DNA from: Solidesulfovibrio sp.
GTDB taxonomy: Bacteria; Desulfobacterota; Desulfovibrionia; Desulfovibrionales; Desulfovibrionaceae
NCBI RefSeq assembly: GCF_038562415.1
Contig: NZ_JBCFBA010000005.1
Location: forward strand, 127,519 to 191,518
Reading direction: 5' to 3'
Length of the DNA: 64,000 bases
The notes below the pieces were generated by a model. It was not told the origin of the DNA. It did no database searches and saw only the letters and a list, made by a program, of their open reading frames with translations. A program made the position numbers and the translations under genes. This document shows, piece after piece, positions 26,416 through 34,807 of the stretch; position 1 is the stretch's first letter; each line of letters begins with the position of its first letter.

Positions 26416-28884
26416 GTGTTTTCCAAGGAACTGTTTCGCCGCTGGACCTACCAGGTCTTCGCCCCGGGCGTGCTGTTGCGCGAGAAGTACAACGCCTTCC
26501 GGGAACTGTTGCGCTTCGACGACCTGAGCCTGGAACTCGTGGCCGCCATCGAGGACGTGCACTACGGCGCGGCCGTGGTGGACTGGGCCAGGGTGGCCCA
26601 TCTGACCCGGCGGCTGCGCCAGTCGGTATCCGAGATGGTCACCAGGCTCGCCCGGCTGTCCCCGAGCCGGCACCTCGACCTGGCCGAATACGCCAGGAAG
26701 GTGGATTTCTACGTCCAGATGGCCCTGGACGTGCCGGCCGGGGACATGGCCGGCCCCTTTGTCCGCTCCCTGGCCGACGTGGCCGGCGACGCGGCCACGG
26801 CCGGCGGCAAGGCGGCCAACCTGGCCCGGGCGGCCCAGACGGCCAGGGTCCCCGTGCCGCCGGGCTTCGTGGTCACCACCGCCGCCTTCCGCTATTTCCT
26901 GGAAGCCTGCGAGCTGCGCCCGAAGATCAACCGCCAACTGCGCCGGGTGGACCTGTCCCGGCCGGGCGAGGTGGCCGAGGCGGCCGCGGCCATCCGGGCG
27001 CTGATCGCGGCCGCCAGCCTGCCCGACGAGGTGGCCGGCCCCCTGGCCGAAGCCGCCGCCGGACTGGCCCACGTTCCCGGCGGCGAGGCGCTGCTGCTGG
27101 CGGCCCGCTCCTCGGCCGTGGCCGAGGACGGCCGGGCCTCTTTCGCCGGGCAATACGAAAGCGTGCTCCATGTCCCGGCCGCCGATGCCGCCGCGGCCTA
27201 TCTCCGGGTCGTGGCCGGCAAGTACGCGGCCAAGGCCATCACCTACCGGGCGCTCATGGGGTTCGCCGACGAGGAGACGCCCATGGCCGTGCTCTTCCTG
27301 CCCATGCTGCCGGCGGCGGCCTCGGGGGTGCTCTATACCCGCGACAGCGGCGACGGCGAAGCGCCCATGGCCGTCTACGCCGTGCCCGGCCTGGGCGCCG
27401 GCCTGATGGAGGGCGCGTCCAGCCCCGAACGCCTGGCCCTGTCCCATGACCCGCCGCATTTCCTGCTCGACCGCGTCAGCCTCGACGGGCCGGTCCTGCC
27501 GGAAGCCTCGGCCCGCAAGCTGGCCGCCATCGGCCTGTCCCTGGAGCAGGCCTTCGGCGCGCCCCAGGACGTGGAGTGGGTGCTCACCCCGGGCCGGGAG
27601 CTCTACGTCGTGCAGTCGCGGCCCATGGCCGTGGAATCGGGCACGCGTGACGCGGCCGAGCCACCGGCCCCGCCGGCCCCGCCGGCGACCCCCCCCCTGC
27701 TGGCCGGCGGCCAGCGGGCCTCGGGCGGCGCGGCCACCGGCACGGTGCTGTTCGCGGCAACCGTCCTCGACGTGGACACCATCGGTCCGGGTACGGTGCT
27801 GGTGACGCCCACCCTGCCCACGAGCCTGGCCCGGGCCGTGGACCGCCTGGCCGCCGTGGTGGCGGTCTCGGGCAGCCGGGCCGGGCATTTCGCCTCCGTG
27901 GCCCGGGAGTTCGGCCTGCCGGTGGTCACCGGCGCCGAGGGCGCCTTCGAGGCCCTGTCCGAAGGGGCGCGGGTGACCGTGGACGCCGATGCCGGGGCCG
28001 TCTACCCGGGCCGCGTCGAGGCCCTGCTGGCCCGCTCCCGCCAGGCCCGGGCCGACGCCGGCTCCCCCGTGGCCAGGCGCCTGGCCCGGCTCGTGCCGCT
28101 TCTGGCCGGGCTGACGCTCACCGACCCCACCTCGCCCGATTTCGCTCCGGCCAAGGTCCGTTCCCTGCACGACGTGGTGCGTTTCGCCCATGAAAAGGCC
28201 GTGACCGAGATGTTCTCCCTGGTCGGCGACGACGCCCGGGGCCTGGCCTCGGCCCGCAAGGTCAAAAGCCCGCTGCCCATGACCATGTACCTGCTCGACC
28301 TCGGCGGCGGCGTGTTCGAGTCGGCGGCGGCGGACAAGGAAGTGCGGCCGGACCAGATCCGCAGCGCGCCCATGTGGGCCTTGTGGTCGGGGCTGGCCGC
28401 CGACGACGCGCCCTGGCCCGAGGGGCCGCCCATCCTCGACGACGCGGCCCTGGACCGCACCAGCGCCGGCCTGTTTCTCGGCGAGGACCGCCACCTGGCC
28501 AGCTACGCCGTCATTTCCGACATCTACGCCCACGTCATGCTGCGCTTCGGCTACCACTTCACCGTGGTCGACGCCCTGTGCGGCCCCAAGGAGAACCAGA
28601 ACTTCGTCCATTTCCGCTTCAAGGGCGGCGGGGCCGACATCGCCCGGCGCGGCCTGCGCCTGTCGTGCGTGCGCCGGGTGCTGGCGCACTTCGGCTTCAC
28701 GGTGCGGGCATCGGGCGACCTGCTCGACGCGAGCCTGGCCCGCGTGGCCGAGCACGTGGCCCAGAAGCGCCTGGCCATGCTCGGCTGCCTGCTGGCGGCC
28801 ACGCGCCTGCTCGACATCCGCCTCGAGGACGAGGCCGCGGCCGGGGCCTGGGTCGAGGCCTTCATCGCCCGCACGGACCGCTAG
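26416..28884 (+). CDS. PEP/pyruvate-binding (PPS-like) protein with unusual C-terminal region
   Basis: 822 residues from a GTG start. Residues ~1-118 are helical and unassigned. Residues ~120-410 resemble the ATP-grasp PEP/pyruvate-binding domain (AGGKAANLARAAQ; LAARSSAVAEDGRASFAGQYESVL; DVEWVLTPGRELYVVQSRP). Residues ~430-525 form the swivelling phosphohistidine domain with SRAGHFASVAREFGLPVVTG, whose His is retained. The C-terminal TIM-barrel PEP-binding domain of PEP synthase is missing; ~290 residues of unknown type take its place. It may phosphorylate a target other than pyruvate. It is linked to the two-component genes upstream. Confidence 0.8.
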   Translation: MFSKELFRRWTYQVFAPGVLLREKYNAFRELLRFDDLSLELVAAIEDVHYGAAVVDWARVAHLTRRLRQSVSEMVTRLARLSPSRHLDLAEYARKVDFYVQMALDVPAGDMAGPFVRSLADVAGDAATAGGKAANLARAAQTARVPVPPGFVVTTAAFRYFLEACELRPKINRQLRRVDLSRPGEVAEAAAAIRALIAAASLPDEVAGPLAEAAAGLAHVPGGEALLLAARSSAVAEDGRASFAGQYESVLHVPAADAAAAYLRVVAGKYAAKAITYRALMGFADEETPMAVLFLPMLPAAASGVLYTRDSGDGEAPMAVYAVPGLGAGLMEGASSPERLALSHDPPHFLLDRVSLDGPVLPEASARKLAAIGLSLEQAFGAPQDVEWVLTPGRELYVVQSRPMAVESGTRDAAEPPAPPAPPATPPLLAGGQRASGGAATGTVLFAATVLDVDTIGPGTVLVTPTLPTSLARAVDRLAAVVAVSGSRAGHFASVAREFGLPVVTGAEGAFEALSEGARVTVDADAGAVYPGRVEALLARSRQARADAGSPVARRLARLVPLLAGLTLTDPTSPDFAPAKVRSLHDVVRFAHEKAVTEMFSLVGDDARGLASARKVKSPLPMTMYLLDLGGGVFESAAADKEVRPDQIRSAPMWALWSGLAADDAPWPEGPPILDDAALDRTSAGLFLGEDRHLASYAVISDIYAHVMLRFGYHFTVVDALCGPKENQNFVHFRFKGGGADIARRGLRLSCVRRVLAHFGFTVRASGDLLDASLARVAEHVAQKRLAMLGCLLAATRLLDIRLEDEAAAGAWVEAFIARTDR

Positions 28885-28894
28885 GCGGCATGGG

Positions 28895-29956
28895 ATGGCG
28901 GCCAGCGACCACGCCTATCCCCTGACCTGGGTGACGGACCGCCTGGCCGTGGGCGGGGCGCCCATGTCCTACGAGCAGCTGGCCTCCCTCAAGGAGCAGG
29001 GTGTCACGGCCATCCTCAACCTGTGCGCCGAATTCTGCGACCTCCACGACATCGAGGCCGCCTACGGCTTCGAGGTCCACTACCTGCCGGTACAGGACGA
29101 GGAGGCCCCGGACCTGGCCGCCCTGGAGCGGGCTCTGGAATGGCTCGACGAGGCCGTCTACCTGGGCAAGAAGGTGCTCATCCACTGCCGCCACGGCATC
29201 GGCCGCACGGGCACGGTCTTAAACGCCTACCTGCTGCGCCGGGGCCTGGGCCACAAGCTGGCCGCCCGGGTGCTGCGGCCCCTGCGGTCCAAGCCGACCA
29301 ACTTCGACCAGTGGTGGACCATCCGCCGCTACGGCAAGAAATCGGGCAGGCTCACCATCCGCGAACCGCGCCTGGAATGCGGCCATCTGGTCGATTTGAG
29401 CCCGTTTCTGGCCGATTACGCCGGCCTGGTCGCGGCGGCGCGCCTGGCGGCCAGGGGGCTGCCCCGCTGCGGCCGCGACCACGACCGCTGCTGCCGCCGG
29501 CCCCTGTCGCTTTCGCTCATCGAAGCCGTGCACCTGGGCAACCGCGTCAACATCGGCCTGTCGAGCCAGAGCCGCCTGGCGGTCATCGAGGAGGCGGCCA
29601 AGGCTTCCCGCGAGTGGGAGGACCTGGCCCGGCGCTACGGGGAGAGCCGCGACCACTGCCTTTCGGCCTGGTCGCGGCCGTGCCCCCTGTCCCGGGAAGG
29701 GACCTGCCTGGTCTTCGCCAACCGGCCCATCGCCTGCGTGACGGCCGGCATGGCGCCGCAGGCCGAGGCGGCCCTGTGGGAGTCCACCCTGGAACCCGGC
29801 CTGGCCGGCCTGTCGCGCCAGGCCTTCCTGGCCCTGGCCGGGAGCTTAAGCGACGCGGCCCTGCCGCGCTTTCCCCTGCCGGACGTGGTTTCGGGGCGCT
29901 ACGTGTCGGCGGTGTTCAAGTTCCTGCTGGCCCGGGAAAACGGCGGCGGGCGTTGA
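28895..29956 (+). CDS. Dual-specificity phosphatase fused to a YkgJ-like Cys domain
   Basis: 353 residues. Residues ~8-150 are a dual-specificity phosphatase with the CX5R site HCRHGIGRTG (Cys98, Arg104) and a candidate general-acid Asp near residue 68. Residues ~185-300 carry CGRDHDRCCRRPLSL and CPLSREGTCLVFANRPIAC, the pattern of the YkgJ/CxxCxxxxCC zinc- or iron-binding family. This pairing is unusual. It begins 10 bp after the PEP-synthase-like gene, so a phospho-signalling operon is likely. Confidence 0.8.
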   Translation: MAASDHAYPLTWVTDRLAVGGAPMSYEQLASLKEQGVTAILNLCAEFCDLHDIEAAYGFEVHYLPVQDEEAPDLAALERALEWLDEAVYLGKKVLIHCRHGIGRTGTVLNAYLLRRGLGHKLAARVLRPLRSKPTNFDQWWTIRRYGKKSGRLTIREPRLECGHLVDLSPFLADYAGLVAAARLAARGLPRCGRDHDRCCRRPLSLSLIEAVHLGNRVNIGLSSQSRLAVIEEAAKASREWEDLARRYGESRDHCLSAWSRPCPLSREGTCLVFANRPIACVTAGMAPQAEAALWESTLEPGLAGLSRQAFLALAGSLSDAALPRFPLPDVVSGRYVSAVFKFLLARENGGGR

Positions 29957-30012
29957 CCGCACCCGGGACGGCGGGCTACAAGCCGGGACGCATTTTTCCA
30001 AAGGAGGCGGGC

Positions 30013-30384
30013 ATGGCCGAGGATTTCAGGACGCTGCTCATGGAAACGGATCGCCTGGAGGACGGGGACCGCTGGTTCGGGGACATCCAGATCGGCGGCT
30101 GGTTCTATTTTTCCGCCCAGGCCGGGCCGTTCCACGACAGCCGCCCGCAGACCCTGGCCGGCCCCATGGGCTACGAATCCTTCGACCTGCGCCTGCAATC
30201 CGTGCGCGGCGTCATCAGCTACGGCCGCCACGGCGCCTGGGAGGAGCTTTCGGCCAAGCCCTGGGCGGCGCTTTTCAGCCAGGAAGCCCCCACGGTCATG
30301 CACGCCCCGGACGTGCCCGTGGCCACCTGCCAGCAAATCTACGAGGATCTGCTGGCGTTCGCCCGCACCCATCCGCTGCCGTAG
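30013..30384 (+). CDS. Hypothetical protein (123 aa)
   Basis: A strong ribosome binding site (AAGGAGG, 5 nt) precedes ATG 30013. The protein is soluble and aromatic-rich (GDIQIGGWFYFSAQAGPFHD), with no signal peptide or recognised domain. It follows the phosphatase gene by 56 bp and may belong to the same transcript. Confidence 0.7.
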   Translation: MAEDFRTLLMETDRLEDGDRWFGDIQIGGWFYFSAQAGPFHDSRPQTLAGPMGYESFDLRLQSVRGVISYGRHGAWEELSAKPWAALFSQEAPTVMHAPDVPVATCQQIYEDLLAFARTHPLP

Positions 30385-30466
30385 CGGGAGGCGCCGCCCT
30401 TGCGGGCGGTTTGTTCTTGCCTGTCGTATTGTTTTTTTCTATGCGAAATGGCTGGAGGCATAGACA

Positions 30467-30787
30467 ATGCAAATACTGATCGTCCTTTCCAGCGCCGACC
30501 CGGAAATCAAGTGGAACGCCGTGCGGTTGGGCAATTTCCTGCTCAACAAGGGCGAGGAGGTCACGATTTTCCTCAACGGCCCGGCCGTGGACCTCGCGGC
30601 CGGCGACAGCGACCGGTTTCCCATCGCGTCCGAAGCCAAGCTTTTCGGCTTAAGCGACGGCAAGCTAGCCGCCTGAGGGAAGTGCCTGGGCCTCCACGGT
30701 GTGGAAGCCAGCGCTCCGGTGGCCCTTTCCAACATGCAGTTCCTCTACGACCAATTGCGGCTCGCCGACAGAGTCCTGTCCTACTGA
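30467..30787 (+). CDS. DsrE/YchN-family selenoprotein (Sec70 encoded by TGA)
   Basis: 106 residues if the in-frame TGA at 30674-30676 is read as selenocysteine. The N-terminal part (MQILIVLSSADPEIKWNAVR; EVTIFLNGPAVDLA) matches the DsrE/TusD/YchN sulfur-relay fold. After the TGA the same frame continues GKCLGLHGVEASAPVALSN and ends in ADRVLSY, closely matching the YchN C-terminal pattern (CKTC, then ADKVLTF). The TGA stands exactly at the first Cys of the family CxxC, giving UGKC. A hairpin with a GGU loop follows 21 nt downstream, as bSECIS elements require. Start choice: ATG 30467 with GGAGG 8 nt upstream. Likely role: cytoplasmic sulfur or selenium transfer or thiol redox. A true stop or pseudogene would make the conserved tail hard to explain. 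Confidence 0.88.
30686..30711 (+). promoter_or_regulatory. bSECIS-like hairpin for UGA readthrough
   Basis: CTGG (30686-30689) pairs with CCAG (30708-30711); TCCAC (30693-30697) pairs with GTGGA (30701-30705); a small internal loop lies between them. The apical loop is GGT (30698-30700), 21 nt after the TGA. Both spacing and loop fit SelB-binding bSECIS rules. Confidence 0.75.
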
Positions 30788-30854
30788 GTCCCCGGCGGGC
30801 GGTTGCCCGACCGCCCGCGTTGCCATCGCCCCGGTCCCGCGTTAGAGTCCGGCC

Positions 30855-32018
30855 ATGAAAAATCCCGTGTCGGCCTTCCTGCGTCCCCTGGCGGCCGGGC
30901 TCGGCCTGGCGGTGCTCCTTCTGGCCGCCGGCTGCGCCGGCGTGGCCGAGAATCCGGGCCCCGCGCCCCGCCCCAACCCCGGGCCGGACGGCTCGCAGGT
31001 CCGCCTGCCGGCCAGCCCTCCCCCGGCGGCCGCGCCGACCACCCCCTGGAACACCCGCGTCAGCCCGGGGAGCCAGCAGATCCCGAGCTTCGCCTCCCTG
31101 GCCCCGGCCGTGGACCGCTCCATCGCCTACGCCGCCCGCAAACCCGCCTCGGCCGTGGCCATCGACAAGCCCGGCGCCAGCCTCACCTGGGGCCAGCTCC
31201 ACCAGGCGCTTCTCACCTTCCGGCGCATCCTGCCCGAGCTCGACCGCGACCCCTCGGTCCTGTCGAAGTATTTCAAGTGGGTGCCCCTCGATACCGACAC
31301 GCTTTTAACCGGCTACTACGAGCCCACCATCGAGGTCTCGCGCACCGCCCGCGGCCCCTACGTCTGGCCCATCTACCGCAACCCCGGCGCCAGCGCCAAG
31401 AAACACAGCCGCGAGGCCATCGACTACGGCGGGGCGCTTCGCGGCAAGGGTCTGGAGATCGGCTACGCCAAGGACCCCATCGCCGTCTTTTTCCTGCACG
31501 TCCAGGGTTCGGGCAAGCTGCGCTTCGTGGAGGACGGCACGACCGAGTACGTCCTTTTCGGCGGCAACAACGGCCACCGCTACGTGGGCGTGGGCCGGGT
31601 CATGGTCAACCGGGGCTGCTTCCCCGAGGAAGAGATGAGCATGCAGCGCATCCGCCGTTTCCTGGAGGAAAACCCCGCCCAGATCCGGGAATACCTGACC
31701 GCCAACCCGAGCTACATCTTCTTCAGGGAATCCCAGACCCCGCCCATCGGGGCCATGGGCGTGCCGGTCACGCCCCACGCGAGCATTGCCGTGGACCCGG
31801 GGTTCGTGCCCTACGGCTCGCTGCTGGTAGTGGACGGCGACCTGCCCGGTTTCCCGGGGCCGGCCCCGGAGCGCTTCACCGGCTTCGTCATGGCCCAGGA
31901 TACGGGCTGCATGCGCGGCAACCATTTCGACCTCTACCTCGGGCCGGGCGAGAAGGCCGCCCACCAGGCGGGCCTGATGAAAGGCACGGCCAAGGCCTAC
32001 ATCCTCATGCCGCGCTAA
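30855..32018 (+). CDS. mltA: Membrane-bound lytic murein transglycosylase A
   Basis: 387 residues. Lipoprotein signal with LLLAAGCAG (Cys ~28), then a Pro-rich linker, then the MltA domain (LLTGYYEPTIEVSRT; VQGSGKLRF; GHRYVGVGRVMVNRG) and the 3D-type C-terminal domain (VDPGFVPYGSLLVVDG; AQDTGCMRGNHFDLYLG) containing the catalytic Asp of MltA in its usual DTG context. It should be anchored to the outer membrane and cut peptidoglycan glycan strands. It is followed 25 bp later by a response-regulator phosphatase, a chance or weak linkage. Confidence 0.93.
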   Translation: MKNPVSAFLRPLAAGLGLAVLLLAAGCAGVAENPGPAPRPNPGPDGSQVRLPASPPPAAAPTTPWNTRVSPGSQQIPSFASLAPAVDRSIAYAARKPASAVAIDKPGASLTWGQLHQALLTFRRILPELDRDPSVLSKYFKWVPLDTDTLLTGYYEPTIEVSRTARGPYVWPIYRNPGASAKKHSREAIDYGGALRGKGLEIGYAKDPIAVFFLHVQGSGKLRFVEDGTTEYVLFGGNNGHRYVGVGRVMVNRGCFPEEEMSMQRIRRFLEENPAQIREYLTANPSYIFFRESQTPPIGAMGVPVTPHASIAVDPGFVPYGSLLVVDGDLPGFPGPAPERFTGFVMAQDTGCMRGNHFDLYLGPGEKAAHQAGLMKGTAKAYILMPR

Positions 32019-32043
32019 GGCGCGCCGAAAAGGCAGGGCTCCC

Positions 32044-33162
32044 ATGTCCCGCGTACTCATCGCCGACGACAACCCGATCTTTCGGGAGATGCTCAAGCGG
32101 CAGGTCGCGGGGCTGCTGGGCTGCGAGATCGTGGAGGCCGAGGACGGCGACGGCGCCGTGGCCCTGGCCGCCGCCGCCCGGCCGGAACTGATCCTGCTCG
32201 ACCTCATGATGCCCGGCGTGGACGGCATCGAGGCCACCCGCCGCATCCGGGCCGTGCCGGGCCTTCGCGACGTGCCCATCGTGCTGCTTTCGGCCGAGAC
32301 CGACCGGCGCAAATGGGCCGAGGCCCTCTCGGCCGGGGCCAACGATTTCGTGTCCAAGCCCTACCACCATCAGGAACTGGCCGCCCGGCTGTCGCTGCAC
32401 GTGCAACTGTCGCAGCTCGGCCGGGAGCTGCGGGCCCAGAACGCGCTTTTTTCCCGGGAACGCTACCTGGCCGGCTGCGTCCAGCGCCAGCTCTTGCCCC
32501 GGGACCTCGATTTCGAGGGCTTCGAATCGGCGGCCGTGTACCAGGCCCAGGAGCAGGTGGGCGGGGATTTCTACGAGGCCTGGGACGACGGCTCGGGCGT
32601 GTACCTGCTCATGGCCGACATCTCCGGCCACGGCGCCTCGGCGGCCATGCTCATGGCCGTGTGCAAGGGGCTTTTGCTGTCGTTGCGGGCGGCGCGGCTT
32701 TCTCCGGCCGAGATCGTGGGACGGCTCAACCGGCTGTTGTGCGACCTGCTCGACGGCGGCGACCTGGACATGTTCGTGACCATGGTCCTGTGCCGCATCG
32801 ACCGGACCACGCCGGTGCTGGCCGCCGTTTCGGCCGGGCACGTGCCGGCCTTCGTGCTGGGACCGGGAGGGCTTGCCGAAATCGACTCCACCGGGCCGGC
32901 CCTGGGCATCATGGCCGATTTCGACTGGGAGGCCCGGGTGGTGCCGTTCGCCCCGGGCGACACCCTGTTCCACTACACCGACGGCCTGACGGAACTGCGC
33001 TCGCCCACGGGAGAGTTTTTCGGCGACGACCGGCTGCGAGCCCTGCTGCGGCCGGACCGCCAGCCCAAGGACCTCATCGGCGAAATCATCGAGGCCGCCC
33101 TGCCTTTTTGCATGGGCACCCTGCACGACGACCTGGCCATGACGGCCCTGCGCCGATTGTGA
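32044..33162 (+). CDS. Response regulator with PP2C (RsbU-type) output
   Basis: 372 residues. Receiver at 1-122 (IADDN; LLDLMMPGVDG with the phosphoacceptor Asp; LLSAE; VSKPYHH). PP2C/SpoIIE domain at ~155-372 with VGGDFYEAW, ADISGHGASAAML, HYTDGLTEL and HDDLAMTAL. A phosphorylation-controlled protein phosphatase of the RsbU/RssB-like type. Its likely substrate is a STAS-domain antagonist; one is encoded convergently 28 bp away (33191-33535), which makes a partner-switching module plausible. Confidence 0.94.
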   Translation: MSRVLIADDNPIFREMLKRQVAGLLGCEIVEAEDGDGAVALAAAARPELILLDLMMPGVDGIEATRRIRAVPGLRDVPIVLLSAETDRRKWAEALSAGANDFVSKPYHHQELAARLSLHVQLSQLGRELRAQNALFSRERYLAGCVQRQLLPRDLDFEGFESAAVYQAQEQVGGDFYEAWDDGSGVYLLMADISGHGASAAMLMAVCKGLLLSLRAARLSPAEIVGRLNRLLCDLLDGGDLDMFVTMVLCRIDRTTPVLAAVSAGHVPAFVLGPGGLAEIDSTGPALGIMADFDWEARVVPFAPGDTLFHYTDGLTELRSPTGEFFGDDRLRALLRPDRQPKDLIGEIIEAALPFCMGTLHDDLAMTALRRL

Positions 33163-33190
33163 CCGCCAAGGTCGCCCAGCGCGCGGGCGC

Positions 33191-33535
33191 CTAGCCGCAC
33201 AGCCGCGACAAGGCCGTCTCCCGGTCGGGATAGGCCTCGAACAGCGTGCCGAGCGTCACCACCCGGATGATTTTCTCCACGTGGGGATGCAGGCCGAATA
33301 TCCCCAGTCGCCCGCCCCGCCCGGCGGCCGCCTTGCGCATGGTCACCATGGCGCCGATGGCCTTGCTGTCCAGAAACGCCACCCGGCCAAGGTCGAGGAG
33401 CACGTCCCGGGCTTTGCTCGTCTCGAAGCGCAACAGCACCGCGTCCTTGAATTCCTCGCTCACCGTGTGGTCGACTTCCGGGGCGAGCACTTCCACCAGA
33501 AGGCACGTGCCTTCAAGGCCCATTGTCAGATCCAT
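33191..33535 (-). CDS. STAS-domain anti-sigma factor antagonist
   Basis: 114 residues, a single STAS domain. The phosphorylation segment reads VAFLDSKAIGAM, with Ser57 as the phosphoacceptor. It would be phosphorylated by an RsbW-type kinase (none seen in the window) and dephosphorylated by a PP2C phosphatase such as the protein encoded convergently next to it. It is the last gene of the Rrf2-led operon, 48 bp after the HDOD gene. Confidence 0.93.
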   Translation of the reverse strand: MDLTMGLEGTCLLVEVLAPEVDHTVSEEFKDAVLLRFETSKARDVLLDLGRVAFLDSKAIGAMVTMRKAAAGRGGRLGIFGLHPHVEKIIRVVTLGTLFEAYPDRETALSRLCG

Positions 33536-33583
33536 GGGGACCTCGTGCGATTTCGCCCATAACGCCAGGCGGTTGTGAACAGC

Positions 33584-34807
33584 CTACCCGTCACCCGCCG
33601 CCGGCCCGCCCGCCAGCGCCGCCGCGCAGGCCTCGCGCCAGGCCGGCAGGCGCCCGGACAGGCCCGACGCGGCCAGATACAGTTCGTCCAGGGGATTGAT
33701 GGCATATCCCCGGTGGATGACCACCAGTTCGTGCTCCAGGCGGTTGGCCACGTGCACGGCCAAAAGCGGCGAAAACCCGGCCCGGCGGTCGCGGCCGGGC
33801 TCGTGGTGCAGGTAGACCGCCCGCACCACCGGGTCCTCGACGCCCCAAAGCCCCAGCAAATAGGCCCCGACCTCGGCGTGGGAGGCCCCGAACACCTGCC
33901 GCTCCATGTCGAGGATGGTGCCCTGCCCGTCCTGGCAGGCGGCGATGACCTCGCGGTAGGCCTCGGGGAAGTTGGTGGCCATGACCAGCTTGCCCACATC
34001 GTGCAGGAGTCCGGCGATGTAGCCGTGTTCGCGGGCCTCGGCCGAGGCGCCCTCCAGTTCCGCGATCGCCCGGGCCATGCGGCCCGTGCCGAAGCTGTGG
34101 CCCCACAGCTTCTCCAGGTCGAAATCCCGGAAGGCCTCCTTGTCGAAGCGGTCGAACAGGCCGACACCCAGCACCAGGGCCTTGACGATCTCGAGCCCCA
34201 GCAGGTTCACGGCGTGGGCCGGGCTGGCCACGTGGGTGCGCAGGCCGAAGAAGGCCGAGTTGACGAGTTTGAGGATGCCGGCGGACATGCCCACGTCCTG
34301 GGCGATGAGCCCGGACACCTCGCGCATGGACGGCTCGTCCCGGGACAGGGCGTCGAGCAGGGCGGCGTAGAGCCGGGGAACGGTGGGCAGCCGGTCGAGC
34401 CGGGCCACCACGTTTTTCACCCGCTCGTCCAAAAAGACCTCGCGCAGCGACAGTCCCCGGGCGATGACGGCCTTAAGCGCCGCCGGCTGGCAGGGCTTGG
34501 GCAGGAACTGGTGGGCCGGCCGCACGGTCTGCAGGATCATGTCCCGGTCGGAATGCCCCGACAGCACGATGCGGATGGCCCCCGGGTTGGCCAGCTGCGC
34601 CTCGCGCAGGAACATGGCCCCGTCCATGCCCGGCATGCGCATGTCGGCCACCACCACGTCGAAGGGCTGCTCGGCGATCATGGCCAGCCCGGCCGGGCCG
34701 TCCGTGGCGAAGGCCATGTCCCAGGACTCGCGCATGTCGTGGAACATGCGGCGCAGGGCCGACAGGACATTGGGGTCGTCGTCGACGAACAGGATGCGGG
34801 TTTTCAC
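33584..34807 (-). CDS. Response regulator with HDOD output domain
   Basis: 407 residues from a GTG at 34807, overlapping the stop of the kinase gene (GTGA), so the two are translationally coupled. The receiver occupies ~1-120 (ILFVDDDPN; VVADMRMPGMDG; LSGHSDRDM; PKPCQP). An HDOD domain follows (~140-335; LPTVPRLYAALL; AQDVGMSAGILKLVNSAFFG; GLLHDVGKLV). HDOD proteins relay c-di-GMP or cell-cycle signals without known hydrolase activity, though HDVGK retains an HD pair. A continuous frame reaching 35911 is a shadow of the kinase gene. Confidence 0.93.
   Translation of the reverse strand: MKTRILFVDDDPNVLSALRRMFHDMRESWDMAFATDGPAGLAMIAEQPFDVVVADMRMPGMDGAMFLREAQLANPGAIRIVLSGHSDRDMILQTVRPAHQFLPKPCQPAALKAVIARGLSLREVFLDERVKNVVARLDRLPTVPRLYAALLDALSRDEPSMREVSGLIAQDVGMSAGILKLVNSAFFGLRTHVASPAHAVNLLGLEIVKALVLGVGLFDRFDKEAFRDFDLEKLWGHSFGTGRMARAIAELEGASAEAREHGYIAGLLHDVGKLVMATNFPEAYREVIAACQDGQGTILDMERQVFGASHAEVGAYLLGLWGVEDPVVRAVYLHHEPGRDRRAGFSPLLAVHVANRLEHELVVIHRGYAINPLDELYLAASGLSGRLPAWREACAAALAGGPAAGDG

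Noticed and set aside
30674-30676. TGA as a true stop, leaving a 69-residue truncated DsrE protein or pseudogene
   Set aside because: The frame after the TGA encodes the conserved family C terminus, and a bSECIS-like hairpin sits at the right distance.
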